Below are positions 12,180 to 22,663 of a DNA stretch of 64,000 nt, in pieces. The stretch is from Nageia nagi (lineage: Eukaryota > Pinophyta): contig JBITNC010000001.1 in NCBI GenBank assembly GCA_050084985.1, positions 66,092,001 through 66,156,000 on the forward strand. The letters run 5' to 3'. Made by a program: the position numbers and the translations under genes. Below the pieces are notes generated by a model. It had not been told where the DNA came from, searched no databases, and was given only the letters and a program-made list of their open reading frames with translations. The stretch's first letter is position 1. The number at the start of each line of letters is the position of its first letter.

Positions 12180-12279
12180 TCAAAGGGGTTTGGTGAACAA
12201 ATCAATGGATATCAAGGTGGATGGATAATACTCCATGTGTATGATGCCATCAAGAACCTTCTCTTTGATAAAATGGGCC
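12180..12279 (-). pseudogene. RNase H C-terminus of copia D (piece 1)
   Basis: Minus-strand codons give AHFIKEKVLDGIIH, then SIDLFTKPL and a stop at 12180-12182. This is the standard copia ending (HFIREKV, then ADIFTKPL). It is cut at 12284 by gypsy C and resumes at 19187 in the same frame. Confidence 0.88.
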
Positions 12280-12284
12280 TATAT

Positions 12285-13437
12285 TGATCCAAAATTTGGA
12301 TCCCTTTGACATTTAGTAATCTCCATTTTAGTGTGTTCATTGTGATCATCTTATCTTCAGCTTTCTGACGCTTCTTTCGGATTGAGAATCCGAGTCCGTA
12401 TGTGGAAGATATGGTATTATTTCAGTTTGTGTATTTTTGAGAAAAATTAAAAGGATAAAAAAAAAAAATATCAATTGTTTTGGCAGGACCTACCATCATG
12501 GAGACCACGTAGGAGGAGAAGGCATGGAGCCACGTGGAGGTCAGCATGGAGGTGATGAGGTGGGTGAAGGAGGTTGATCGCATGATCATCTGACTGCCAA
12601 ACCAGCCCGTTCACCTACCATGTGGAGACCACCAACCATGCATTTGACCATTTGATCAAGATCACTAGCTTGACCACCAGTGTGTAAGCCAAGCCGCTTG
12701 CATGCACTGCTTGATCACCAGCCAAGCTGCTAGTCAACCAGGTTGACTTCTTCCTAGCATGTGCCATGTGTTGCCACCATAGTGCACCCACCCGATTTTA
12801 AGTTTTTTTTAACGTATTTTGGTGTTTCAAAGGTTTTTTAGTGATTTTTGATTCACCTAAGGTCCTATTATTAGGCTGAGTAATTCTATTAGCATGAAAC
12901 AGTCCAGAGAGCATATTATTTTGATTTTAGAGCTCATTTTTGGGAGATTTTTACAACCATTTGAGCCCAAATTTGATAGGAAGATCAAGGAGGTTAATGG
13001 GTATTTGAAAATAGGTTTTTTTTTTTAATCAAATTTCCTAGTTGTAATACTCTCCAATTTTAGCTCCAAAAATTGTATAAAAGGGGAGCAAATTGGACGT
13101 GAAAGAAAAGGGAGGATTTTAGGAAAGTGTTTTCAGTTCTTGTTATGATTTTTAGAGCTGGGAGTGTGTTGTGAATGTGAGAGGAGGTTTTGAAGGACCA
13201 TGGAGGCCTTGTAAAGTGATTCCACCCATGATAGTAGAGAGCTTTTGAGTTGGATGTAGCCCACACTGGGTGAACTAGGATAATTTTGCTTGTCTCTTTC
13301 TATGGTGAATGCTTTTTTGTTCTTTGTGTTTACAATTTCTTTCCTAATTTTCCTTTACAAGCACTTAATTGTTTTAAATGTGAATTGATCCTAAGAAAAG
13401 GTTAAATTAAAATTTTAATCTTATAGTTTATGGATCA
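12285..13437 (+). repeat. 5' LTR of gypsy C
   Basis: Begins TGATCCAAAATTTGG and ends TTTATGGATCA just before the PBS. The U3 holds a GC-richer block (12500-12800) rich in CATGG/ACCACC motifs. A TATA box lies at 13076-13084, and a 'gtagcccacactgggtgaac' block near 13256 is shared with other LTRs in the window. Confidence 0.93.
13076..13084 (+). promoter_or_regulatory. TATA box in 5' LTR of gypsy C
   Basis: TATAAAAGG, conserved in the 3' LTR at about 18829-18837. Its position about 360 bp before the LTR end fits the U3/R boundary of an LTR promoter. Confidence 0.65.
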
Positions 13438-13441
13438 AGTT

Positions 13442-13453
13442 TGGTATCAGAGC
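13442..13453 (+). other. Primer binding site of gypsy C (tRNA-iMet)
   Basis: TGGTATCAGAGC, the exact plant initiator-tRNA-Met primer site, 4 bases after the LTR end. Confidence 0.95.
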
Positions 13454-13519
13454 AGTTGAAATCATTGAGATAACCTATATTTTTGAGATTATTGTTGGTG
13501 TTTTGGAAAGTGTTCTTAC

Positions 13520-14600
13520 ATGTATACCAGGTCACAAAGTAAGAAAGGAGAAGGAGAATTTGTGGAGGAGGATCCAAAAATTGGTTCTAGAGTTTGGCTA
13601 AAGAAGAAAAGAGAGCTTGGAGCCATGGCCAATGAAGGAGGGTCTAATGTGGAAAAGCAAATTGCTGATCTCTCCACAATGTTCCAAAAGATGTCTCTAC
13701 AATTCCAACATTTTCAAAAATAACAATACAAGAAAAATTAAGGTGAAACTAGTGAATGTAATAAAATTGACAATGATGTTACACATAGTGTTTTTCAAAG
13801 TTATCCTTTGAAATTGGAAGTTAAATTTGATTTGCCTACTTTTATTGGAGAAGTGAATGCTGAGAAGTTAGACCATTGGATTAAACAAATTGAAGTATAT
13901 TGTATAATTCAAAGAATTATAAGAGATGAGGATAAAATCCAATTAGCAACTCTTAAAATGAGTGGTAATGCACTTGTTTGGTGGGAAAGTTGTTTGCAAA
14001 GTAAGAATGAATCAATTCAAGGTTGTATTGCTTCTTGGACCCATTTTGTACAATTGCTTAGAAATTAGTTTTATCCTTTGGGTTATCGATAAAAGGCAGT
14101 CATGGAATGGCAAACTTTTCGTCAAGGCAAAAGGAAAAGTGTGCAAGAGTAAACTATAGAATTCTGAAGAAAAGTTGCAATGCTAGGTATTCCTCTTGAT
14201 TCTCAAGATACTCTTCTTAAGTATATTGGTGGTTTGCATAATTATTTAAGGCATACAATATTGATGTTTGATCCAAATGATTTGGATAAAGTTTGTGTAC
14301 AAGCCACTCACTTAGAAGAAAGGGAAAAATTCATTAAGGATGGGAAAAAGAAAAATGCTTCCAATAACAATAGTAATAATGATTCTGAAAAGAACAAAGG
14401 AAAGGGGAAAAAGAAAACTATGTCACTACACAAAAAGAGAAGTCTAAATATGTATGTACACATTGTCAAAAAGAAGGTCATTTGGAGGCTAAATGTTAGA
14501 AATTGCATCCTGAATTATGCCCTAAACCTAAAGGTCAAAAGAAACAAACAAATACTGTTACTAAGGAAATTGAAGATGGTTCAGATGTAGTTGATAAAAT
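13520..14600 (+). pseudogene. Gag of gypsy C
   Basis: Structural protein of the virus-like particle. The N-terminal piece 13520-13723 begins MYTRSQSKKGEG. After a frameshift, 13808-14068 carries the capsid pattern KFDLPTFIGEVNAEKLDHWI, then ALVWWES near 13970-13990. A stop at 14066 and a further shift separate the next piece (14180 on: LGIPLDSQDTLLKYIGGLH). A Lys/Asn-rich linker (14330-14430) leads to a zinc knuckle at 14455-14496 in yet another frame. At least three frames and several stops are needed, so no full Gag is made. Opposite-strand frames here are shadows. Confidence 0.88.
14455..14496 (+). other. CCHC zinc knuckle of gag C
   Basis: CTHCQKEGHLEAKC fits C-x2-C-x4-H-x4-C perfectly. 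It is out of frame with the longest open frame at this place, so a frameshift lies just upstream. Confidence 0.88.
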
Positions 14601-15096
14601 GGCATGTATGGTTTTGCATAATACACCTAATGAAGATGATGAAAAGAAGAAAATTGAACTTTTTCACATCAAGGTGCAAGCTAAGAAGACTAGGATTGAT
14701 ACATTGTTTGATTCTAGATCTCAAACTAACTTAATTGTAGAAAAGTATGTCAAATCACTTGCACTCACTACTCAACCTCATCCAAACCCATATCCATTGG
14801 GATGGGTTAATAAAAATTCAAAGTTAAAGGTAACACAACAATGCAAGTTGCAATTTGGGATTAATAGGGAGTACATTGATGAAGTTTTACTTGATGTTGT
14901 TTCTTTGGATATTTGTGGGATTGTGCTTGGTAGTCCTTATCTATGGGAAAGAGATGCTTTATTTTATAGAAAGGAAAATAAATATAGACTCATTAAATAT
15001 GGAATTGAATACATGGTTAGTGCTCATCAAAATAAGAAAAAGGATATTTCTTTGATTACTGCAGGACAAGCAAAGAAACTAATCAATATAGGATAA
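14503..15096 (+). pseudogene. Protease of gypsy C
   Basis: Open for about 197 codons. It contains the aspartic protease motif as FDSRSQTNLI at about 14707-14736, where families have D-S/T-G. The Gly of the triad is Arg (AGA), which should abolish activity. PNPYPLGWV and CGIVLGSPYLWERDALF follow, typical of gypsy proteases. The end blends into the linker before RT, interrupted by a stop at 15095. Confidence 0.85.
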
Positions 15097-15111
15097 ATTT
15101 TTGTACGTGCA

Positions 15112-16107
15112 ATGGTGAAATCTCAAGATGAAGTAGAAATCATAAAGGCACTTGAGGATTGTGAACCATAATACAAAGAAGAAGTAAAAGAGGTAATTTC
15201 TGAATTTGAATATTTATTTCAAGTACCTAAAGAACTTCCACCAAAAAGAGATATACAACATGAGATTCAATTACATCCTAATGTTGCACTTCCTAATATT
15301 GGCTTATATAGAAATTCTACTTTGGAAATTGAAGAAATTAAGAAACAAGTAAAGGAATTGTTAGATCAAGGAGTCATTAGACCTAGCACATCACCATGTG
15401 GATCTCCTATTGTTATAATTCCAAAGAAAGATGGAACTTGGTGTATGTGTGTTGATTATAGGGCACTAAATAAGATCACGGTTAAAAATCGATATCCTTT
15501 GCCACTTATTGATGATTTAATGGATCAATTACAAAAAGCTAGGCTTTTCACAAAATTAGATCTAAGAAGTGGTTATCATCAAGTACGAGTTAAAGAAGAG
15601 GATGTGTGGAAAACTACTTTTAAAACCAGGCAAGGATTGTTTGAATGGTTGGTTTTACCATTTGGATTATGCAATGCTCCTACTACTTTCATGCGTGTAA
15701 TGAATGAGGTTTTAAGGCCTTTCATTGATGATTTTGTTATTGTGTATCTTAATGATATTATCATTTAGAGTGATAATTGGAAATATCATGTGGTACATAT
15801 TCGTAAAGTGTTTGAAGTTTTAAGGGAAGCAAAACTCTATTTGAAGATGTCTAAGTGTGAGTTTGTCAGGAAAAGTTTAACCTATCTTGGCCACATTGTA
15901 GGTGAAGGTCAATTGAGGATAGATTCTACAAAAATTAAGGCTATGTTGAAATGGCCTACTCCCACTAATGTGAGAGAGACTAGGAGTTTTCTTAGGGTAG
16001 TACAGTATTTATGCAAGTTTATTGCTAACTTTTCTTACATGGCTTCTCCACTTCATGCAATTACAGGAAAGAGTCATGGATTTCAGTGGAGAACAACATG
16101 CTTTTGA
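15112..16107 (+). pseudogene. Reverse transcriptase of gypsy C
   Basis: Copies the element RNA into cDNA in active relatives. Visible blocks: [77 protein letters not shown], then the active-site box as VYLNDI at about 15745-15762. The first of the two metal-binding aspartates is Asn. A stop (TAG) follows at 15766-15768. The thumb region continues at 15790-16107 with MSKCEF, YLGHIV and KAMLKWPTPTNVRE. The start of this part has a stop at 15170. Very close to consensus otherwise, so inactivation is recent. Confidence 0.92.
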
Positions 16108-16500
16108 ATTGCTTAAAAGGAAAATTATTAATGCTCTAGTACTTGCTTTGCCTAATCTTTAGAAATCTTTTGAAATTGAAACTGATGCAAGTGACTATGC
16201 TATGGGTGCAGTTTTATTGAAAAAAAACATCCGATTTGCTATCACTCAGAAATGTTTACCAATGCAGTAAGAAACTATCCCACATATGACAAAGAGTTGT
16301 ATGCATTAGCTCAAAGTGTTAAGAAATGGAAGCACTAATTGGTAGGTAAAGAGACAATAATTCATACAGACCATCAACCCTTGCAATATCTTCAGTCACA
16401 ATCTAAGTTGCAACAATCTAGGCACTTTCGTTGGATGGGATTTTTGCAACAATTTCATTTGGGTACTCAAAATAAAATTGTTGATATGTTGTCTAGGCCT
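16108..16500 (+). pseudogene. RNase H of gypsy C
   Basis: Degrades RNA in the RNA-DNA hybrid. The first half (16108-16270) has FEIETDASDYAMGAVL near 16170-16215 after a frameshift and a stop (16160-16162). The second half is in frame from 16339: IIHTDHQPLQYLQSQ, RHFRWMGFLQQFHL and NKIVDMLSRPP. It runs directly into the integrase zinc-binding domain. Confidence 0.88.
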
Positions 16501-17400
16501 CCAATAGTTGCCAATGTTGTGATTCTGCAAAATAGTTCTTTAATGCATGATGGGTATAAAGAACAATATGTGATTGATCCTGATTTCCAAAATGTCTATC
16601 ATAGATTGAGTCTTGGTAATGAGGTTGGAAATTATGACTTTCATTTGCATGATGGATTACTTTTTCATTTGGGCAAACTTTGTATTCCTAATGGTGAGAG
16701 GAATGATTTGATTATGGAAGCTCATACTTCTCATATTTTAGGGCACTTTGGTGTTGGGAAAACTCTTGCTAATCTACAAAGGTATTGTTACTGGCCTAAA
16801 ATGCAAGAAAATGTATCTAGATATATCAGAGGTTGTATGTTATGCAGTGTAAGCAAACCCAATAACAGGAAATTTGGTCTTTATATGCCATTGTCCATTC
16901 CTACATGACCAAGAGTATTTCTATGGATTTTGTTGGAGGTTTACCTATGTCCAAAAAAGGTCATGATTATTTAAATGTGGTTGTGGATAGATTCAGTAAG
17001 ATGTGTATTCTAATCCCATGTAAAAAGATTGTGATAGGTCAAGAGGTAGCTAATCTTTTCTTTACTTATGTGTGGGTACATTTTGGTCTTCCTACTTCTA
17101 TCATTTCTAATAGGGATTCTAGGTTTCTTAGAAAATTTTGGACTTCTTTGTGGGAAAGGATGGACACTAAGCTAAAGAGGAGTACAACTTTTCATCCACA
17201 GATAGATGGTCAAATAGAGGTGGTAAATAGGATGGTGGTACACCTATTATGGGGTTATTTTGGTAAGCATCCTAAGACTTGGGATGAGCATTTGAATTAT
17301 ATACAATAAGCATATAATCAGGATTTACATTCTTACACTAACAAAACACCTTTTGAGACTTGTTTGGTTATTTGCCAAAATCACCTTTCGATATGGCTTT
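16501..17400 (+). pseudogene. Integrase of gypsy C: zinc-binding and core domains
   Basis: The zinc-binding domain is seen as EAHTSHILGHFGVGKT and CMLCSVSK (16700-16860). After a one-base shift at about 16905 the core begins. All three catalytic residues are visible: Asp in SMDFVGGLP (near 16923), Asp in SNRDSRFL (near 17115), Glu in DGQIEVVNRM (near 17215). A stop at 17307-17309 and further breaks follow. The core is otherwise well kept, unlike the copy in element B where the Glu is Lys. Confidence 0.92.
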
Positions 17401-18020
17401 TGATTCAACGAGTGATGGAGATATAGTTCTTCATAATGAGGAGGAGTGGGCAAATAATTTTATTGAGAGGATCAGATTGATTCATCAAAAGGTAAAAGAA
17501 TAGTTGGAGAAGAGTTAGGCCAAGTATAAGGAGAGGCATGATCATCATTGGGTGGATCATAAATTTCAGGTTGGGGATCAAGTATGGCTTCATCTCAGTA
17601 AGGAGCGACAGCATGGTAAGGGAAAGAAGTTGAAACCAATAAGGTATGGTCCATTTACCATTATTAGTCAAGTTAGAGACAATGCATTTCGGTTAGACTT
17701 ACCACCCTATATGCAAATGTATTCTGTTATTAATGTTAAGAACTTGAAGTTGTATGAACCAGCCTTAGTTGCAGAAGATACAGATGTTATGTTATCATCA
17801 GTTGAGGATTTAGCCCTTGAGCACATGAATGTGTTGGTTGAGGATGCAGTATTGGAAAAGAAGCAATGATCATCTCGTAGTAGCATACATGAGGTGTGGC
17901 ATATTGGAGTGAAGGGCCAACATCCACATAAGGCCAAGTGGTATGCAGTTGATCGGGGAGGCAGCTCTACCCTCACCTCATTTCATCATTCTAAATGCTT
18001 TTGGGGAAAAAATATCTCTC
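17401..18020 (+). pseudogene. Integrase C-terminal region of gypsy C
   Basis: The open piece 17552-17869 reads KFQVGDQVWLHLSKERQHGK, then KPIRYGPFTIISQV, the GPY/F module of chromovirus-like integrases. Beyond a stop at 17867-17869, the same frame continues with VWHIGVKGQHPHKAKWYAVD. This resembles the short chromodomain-like tail also found in element B (LVGLKGYNPNKAKW). A PPT region (ATGGGGAGGAA) precedes the LTR. Confidence 0.85.
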
Positions 18021-18034
18021 TCAATGGGGAGGAA

Positions 18035-19181
18035 TGATCCAAAATTTGGATCCCTTTAACATTTAGTAATCTCCATTTCAATGTGTTTATTGTGATCATC
18101 TTATCTTCAGCTTTCTGATGCTTCTTTTGGATCGATAATCCGAGTCCGTATGTAGAATATATGGTATTATTTCAATTTGTGTATTTTTGAGAAAAATTAA
18201 AAGGATAAAAAAATAAAAAAAAATATTAATTATTTTGGTAGGACCCACCACCGTGGAGACCACGCAGGAGGAGAAGGCGTGGAGATGCGTGGAGGTCAAC
18301 ATGGAGGTGATGAGGTAGGTGAAGGAGGTTGACCACATGATCATCTGACTACCAAACTAGCTTGTTCACATACCGCATGGAGACCACAAACCATGCATTT
18401 GACTGAGACCACCATCCCAACCACCAGCGTGTAAGCCAAGCCACCTACATGCATCACCTGATCACCATCCAAGCCACCAGTCAACCAGGTTGACTTCTTC
18501 CCAACATGTGCCACATGTCACCACCACAGTGCACCCACCTGATTTTAAGTTTTTTTAACGTATTTTGGTGTTTCAAAGGTTTTTTAGTGATTTTTGATTC
18601 GCCTAAGGTCCTATTATTAGGCTAAGTAATTCTATCAACGTGAAACAGTCCAAAGAGCTTATTGTTTTGATTTTAAAGCTCATTTTTGGGAGATTTTTCC
18701 AACTATTTGAGCCCAAATTTGACAGGAAGATCAAGGAGGTTAATGGGTATCTAAAAATAGGTTTTTTTTTATTAAATTTCCTAGTTGTAATACTCTCCCG
18801 TTTTAGCTCCAAAAATTGTATAAAAGGGGAGCAAATTAGACGTGAAAGAAAAGGGAGGATTTCAGGAAAGTGTTTTTAGTTCTTGTTGTGTTTTTCAGAG
18901 CTGGGAGTGTGTTGTGAATGTGAGAGGAGGTTTTGAAGGACCATGGAGGCCTTGTAAAGTGATTCCACCCATTAATAGTAGAGAGCTTTTAAGCTGGATG
19001 TAGCCCACACTGGGTGAACCAGGATAATTTTGCTTGTCTCTTTCTATGGTGAATGCTTTTCTCTTCTCTGTGTTTACAATTTATTTCCTAATTTTCCTTT
19101 ACAAGCACTTTATTATTTTAAGTGTGAATTGATCCTAAGAAAAGGTTAAATTGAAATTTTAATCTTATAGTTTATGGATCA
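18035..19181 (+). repeat. 3' LTR of gypsy C
   Basis: Matches 12285-13437 over its whole length. In the first ~175 bp I count about eleven differences, nine of them transitions. Ends GGATCA at 19181 and is followed by TAGAT. Confidence 0.93.
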
Positions 19182-19186
19182 TAGAT

Positions 19187-19592
19187 TTTCATATGTTTTA
19201 TTCTTTTATGGAACACAAGATTATTAGCCAAAGAAATAGCTAATTGATTATTTGAAGAAATCAGAGATGGACCAAGTTGCTCATATCTAATTTCTTTCAA
19301 AATATGCCTTAGCCAAATAGCTTCCTAGGCTACAATAGACATGGCTTGATATTCAACTTCTTTTGTGGAAAGAGAAATAGTAGGCTGCTTCTTGGAAGCC
19401 CAATAGATAGCACCTGAACCAATGCTAAATACATATGCAAAAGTTGATTTTTTGACATCTCTATCTCCTCCATAATCAAAATCTAAGAACCTTAAGAGAA
19501 AAAAGGAGGGATACTTAGAATACTTGAGAGCAAGATCCTTTGTTCCTGTAACATACCTCAAGATTTGCTTAACAACATTAAGGTTCTCAACA
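19187..19592 (-). pseudogene. RNase H of copia D (piece 2)
   Basis: Minus-strand frame with VVKQILRYVTGTKDLALKYS, then GDRDVKKSTFAYVFSIGSGA and WASKKQPTISLSTKEVEYQAM, the standard copia RNase H pattern, ending HKRIKHMKI next to gypsy C. The upstream end (YVENLN) is cut at 19597 by a solo LTR. The apparent open frame continuing to 19774 is LTR sequence, not protein. Confidence 0.92.
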
Positions 19593-19597
19593 TATGG

Positions 19598-20107
19598 TGT
19601 TATAAAATTATATATTACGGAACAATGGAACACATAAAATATTGCAAAAATATAAACATAGAAAATGCATAAACAAGAGAGACACAAATATACATGGTTC
19701 ACCCAGTTTGGGCTACATCCACCCCGAATAGCTAGTCCTTCCTTTCTATTATCCAGCAAAATGAAGAGATACAACCTATAGTAGATCTGCTGTAATATCC
19801 TCTATTTTCTCTCACAGTCTCATGTCTCTATTTCTTGCTCATCGAATTCACATCTATTACAATGCCCTCATACAAAGAGAGGGGTTGCCTTCTAGGGCAA
19901 AAAAAAAAACCCTAAACTAAACATAAGTTCTACCGTCAGATCATCCGCCTAATGAACAGCCCAGATTGACTAGAAATTACTATACTTTTACAAGGTGATT
20001 TTACAAGTCCCCCCTACAACCCCTCGCATGGAGGGGTGTACAAACTTCCTGGGGTATACATCTAGCTGAAACAAAGAACTCTGAACAATCATGCTCCACA
20101 CACAACA
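19598..20107 (-). mobile_element. Solo LTR inserted in copia D RNase H
   Basis: A 510-bp segment with terminal TGTT...AACA and a perfect 5-bp target duplication TATGG (19593-19597 and 20108-20112). Removing it and one TATGG restores the copia frame FIYKPYVENLNVVKQIL. It has no internal coding region, PBS or PPT, so it is a solo LTR left by recombination between two LTRs. The block 'ggttcacccagtttgggcta' (about 19696) resembles the one in gypsy LTRs B and C and suggests minus-strand orientation. Confidence 0.9.
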
Positions 20108-20112
20108 TATGG

Positions 20113-20443
20113 TTTGTATATGAATCATGCCATCAGATTTACTGTAAAGGTAATATATGGCTTGGAAATAGTTAAATACAAAAGAATACTAATTAATTAC
20201 CTATAAGCTATAGCATCAACCAACTAAGAGTTGGAGCTTAGAGATACAATGATTCCAGAAGAGACTGGAATTGTAGCATATCTACACTCCTCCATTCTAA
20301 ACTTCTATAAGATGTATGATATATAATTAGATTGACTAAGATAAGTGCAATCCTTTTATTTTTATACTTACATTCCAAGGTAATAGTGCAAGAGATGAAG
20401 ATTAGTCATTTCAAATGTTGCCTTAAGTTTGGATGATGTACTT
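20113..20443 (-). pseudogene. RT to RNase H linker of copia D
   Basis: Continues the copia frame upstream of FIYKPY and reaches the RT piece. Strongly degraded; only scattered copia-like residues can be followed. Confidence 0.6.
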
Positions 20444-20990
20444 TTAAATGATCTCATCATTATTCTTAGTAATCAAAAGATCACATACATAAAGAAGAAT
20501 CAAGATGACATCTTTTCCTTGATTGAGCACATATAAATTGAAGTCAAAAAAACACTTAGAAAATCTAATGTCTGTAAAGTACCCTAAAATCTTCCTATAC
20601 CAGGATCTAGGTGCTTGCTTAAATCCATACAATGACTTTTTTAGCTTGCACATAAAGGACTTTTTACCTTCCATAATAAACCCTTCTAGTTGATTCATGA
20701 AGATTTTCACATCTAAGTCACCATTGAGAAATGCACTTTTGATGTCAAGTTGAAAAAGTTTCCATCTTTGAGCTACAGAAAGAGCAAGGATAATTCTATG
20801 AGTAGGCATATTTTCCATAGGAGTAAAGGTTTTCTCATAATCTACACTATATTTTTGAGCAAAACTTTTGGCTACTAACCTTGTCTTGTGTTTCTCAATA
20901 TCTCCAACTAAATTATACTTGACCTTATAGATCCACTTATTGCCAATCACATTCTTCTCATTTGGATAAGGAACCAAGTTTTAAGTTTTA
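20444..20990 (-). pseudogene. Reverse transcriptase of copia D
   Basis: An open piece of 177 codons with copia RT blocks: NVIGNKWIYKVKYN, RLVAKSFAQKYSVDYEKTF, WKLFQLDIKSAFLNGDLD, CKLKKSLYGFKQAPRSWY, and the active-site region LLYVCDLLIT (about 20470-20500). Copia RTs have YVDD here, so the first catalytic Asp is Cys. Sequence between this and the integrase (21000-21500) is readable as the linker with KLDKRARKCIFMGY but is broken. Confidence 0.92.
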
Positions 20991-21499
20991 TTTTTCATAA
21001 GCACCTCATACTCCATTTTCATGGCTTCCATACAATAGTTGTGCTTTGAATCATCTTTGAAAGATGAGGGTTCATGCTTATTGTTAATCTTAACAAATAA
21101 GGATTTGTTCAAGGTCATGCTTCTTATTATCTTTTGATTTAGAGAATTTTTCTCCTAAGGTGACTTGCTCGTATCAATATCCAACTAGCTAGGTGCAACT
21201 TAAGATTCCTCTAGATCATCTACATCATCATTAGAAATAAATTTTTCATGAAGTTCAGTGAACTTGACATCTCTTAAAATGAACACTACTTTGTAGGATG
21301 GAGATTAGAGCTTGTAGCCTCTATGTTGACTGTCATAACCCATAAAGATACATTTTCTAGCTCTTTTATCTAACTTTTTCTTTTTCTTAAAAATAATATA
21401 GGAGAATGGTTCACAACCAAACACCCTAAGGTGAGAAATGTTAGGTTTTCTTCTTGATCATGCCTCAAAAGGATTATTACCTTGAATAAATTTTGTGAG

Positions 21500-21880
21500 A
21501 CACCTATTCAAGGTGTAAATAGTAGTGCTCATAACTTCACCCCAAAGAAACTAAGAAGATTACCCAACATGTATCTAGCCATTTCTATAATTATTCTATT
21601 TTTCCTTTTAGAAACACCATTCTGCTGAGGAGTGTAAGGAATTGTAAATTGCCTCTTGATTTCATACTTAGCACAATAGTCATTGAACTCATTATTGTTA
21701 TATTCTCTCCCATTATCTGATCTCAACATCTTGATTTTAAGGTTAGTTTGATTCTCAACAAAGTCCTTAAAATTCTTAAAACTCTTAAAAGTTTGATCTT
21801 TATGCTCAAGTAGATACCCAAATGTCATCCTACTAAAGTCATCAATGAAGTTCAAGATGTAAAATGCACCTCCAAATGAC
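21500..21880 (-). pseudogene. Integrase core of copia D
   Basis: NFIDDFSRMTFGYLLEHK carries the first Asp and MLRSDNGREYNNNEF the second. PYTPQQNGVSKRKNRIIIEM lies where copia integrases read GVAERKNR, so the third catalytic residue, Glu, is Lys. The protein could not integrate DNA. It joins the GAG-pre-integrase domain upstream at about 21890. Confidence 0.92.
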
Positions 21881-21899
21881 TTAGTCTAAAATGGACACA

Positions 21900-22217
21900 T
21901 CAAATTTGAATGTACGAGTTGAAGAGGTTGAGATGCTCTTGTTGCTTTATCTTTACAAACTTTTGCCTATGCATCTTACCGAGGATGCACTTCTCACATA
22001 GACCAATTGAAGGTGAAATAGAAGGCAAACCTTCCACAAGTTCTTTATCTTTCATAACTTGAATACTCTTATGATTAAGGTTCCTTAAATGATGGTGCCA
22101 AAGATTAACTCTAGAACATACATTCGTAGCAAGACACATCTTTGTTGGAACTTGATCCATAACATAGAGATCATCTTTCACTGATATTTTAACCAAAGTG
22201 GTAAGTCCTTTATTCAT
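21900..22217 (-). pseudogene. GAG-pre-integrase (HHCC) domain of copia D
   Basis: LWHHHLRNLNHKSI followed by CEKCILGKMHRQKF shows the H-x3-H and C-x2-C zinc ligands of the copia integrase N-terminus. Open for 105 codons. Separated from the protease by a stop and frame change near 22225. Confidence 0.9.
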
Positions 22218-22234
22218 GCACCAAGATTGAGTAT

Positions 22235-22663
22235 TTAACTCAAATGAGTACCTTTTCTAGCAACTTGGATCACAGAGAGAAGGTTCATTCTAAGCTTAGG
22301 ATCATAGAGCACATTATCAAGAATCTTCCAATGAATCAACACACTCTCAATTCCTTGGACTTTAAGGATAGTGTTATCACCTATCATAATCACATATTTT
22401 CTATACTTGTGAAAGTTATTAAACTTTTCATTTTCAAAGCATAGGTGATTAGTGCAACTAGATTCAACAATCCAATCAGATGAAAAAGTGTGAAACATGG
22501 AGTAGAGTGTTGTAGCAAAATTAGTTTGAATATTTTTTATTCCTTTGAAATTCTTTACATTTCCATTACCTTTATTCTTTTTTCCTCTTTTATTTTTGTA
22601 GCAATCAACTTCTTTGTGACCTTGGATGCCATAATAGTTACAATTACTATCAAACTTTTCCAT
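22235..22663 (-). pseudogene. Zinc knuckle and protease of copia D
   Basis: The N-terminal part has CNYYGIQGHKEVDC, a CCHC knuckle whose second Cys is Tyr. Protease follows: DWIVESSCTNHL, where the family has D-S-G, so both Asp and Gly of the active triad are changed (E-S-S). LDNVLYDPKLRMNLLSV is the usual downstream protease block. The plus-strand open frames at 22244-22963 are shadows. Confidence 0.88.

Larger units (their letters stand above)
12285..19181 (+). mobile_element. Complete Ty3-gypsy LTR retrotransposon C
   Basis: A 6.9-kb plus-strand element with ~1.15-kb LTRs (12285-13437, 18035-19181), both TGATCC to GGATCA, a PBS (13442-13453), a PPT (about 18021-18034), and gag-PR-RT-RH-IN in gypsy order. 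Flanking 5-bp sequences are TATAT (12280-12284) and TAGAT (19182-19186), a probable target duplication with one change. It sits inside RNase H of copia D on the opposite strand. The LTRs are the most similar pair in the window, so it is a relatively recent insertion, but frameshifts and an altered RT active site make it defective. The GPF-like block and a following module with KGQHPHKAKWY suggest a chromovirus-like lineage. Confidence 0.93.

Noticed and set aside
19593-19774. N-terminal extension of the RNase H frame
   Set aside because: This part translates the inserted solo LTR; the copia frame continues beyond 20112 instead.
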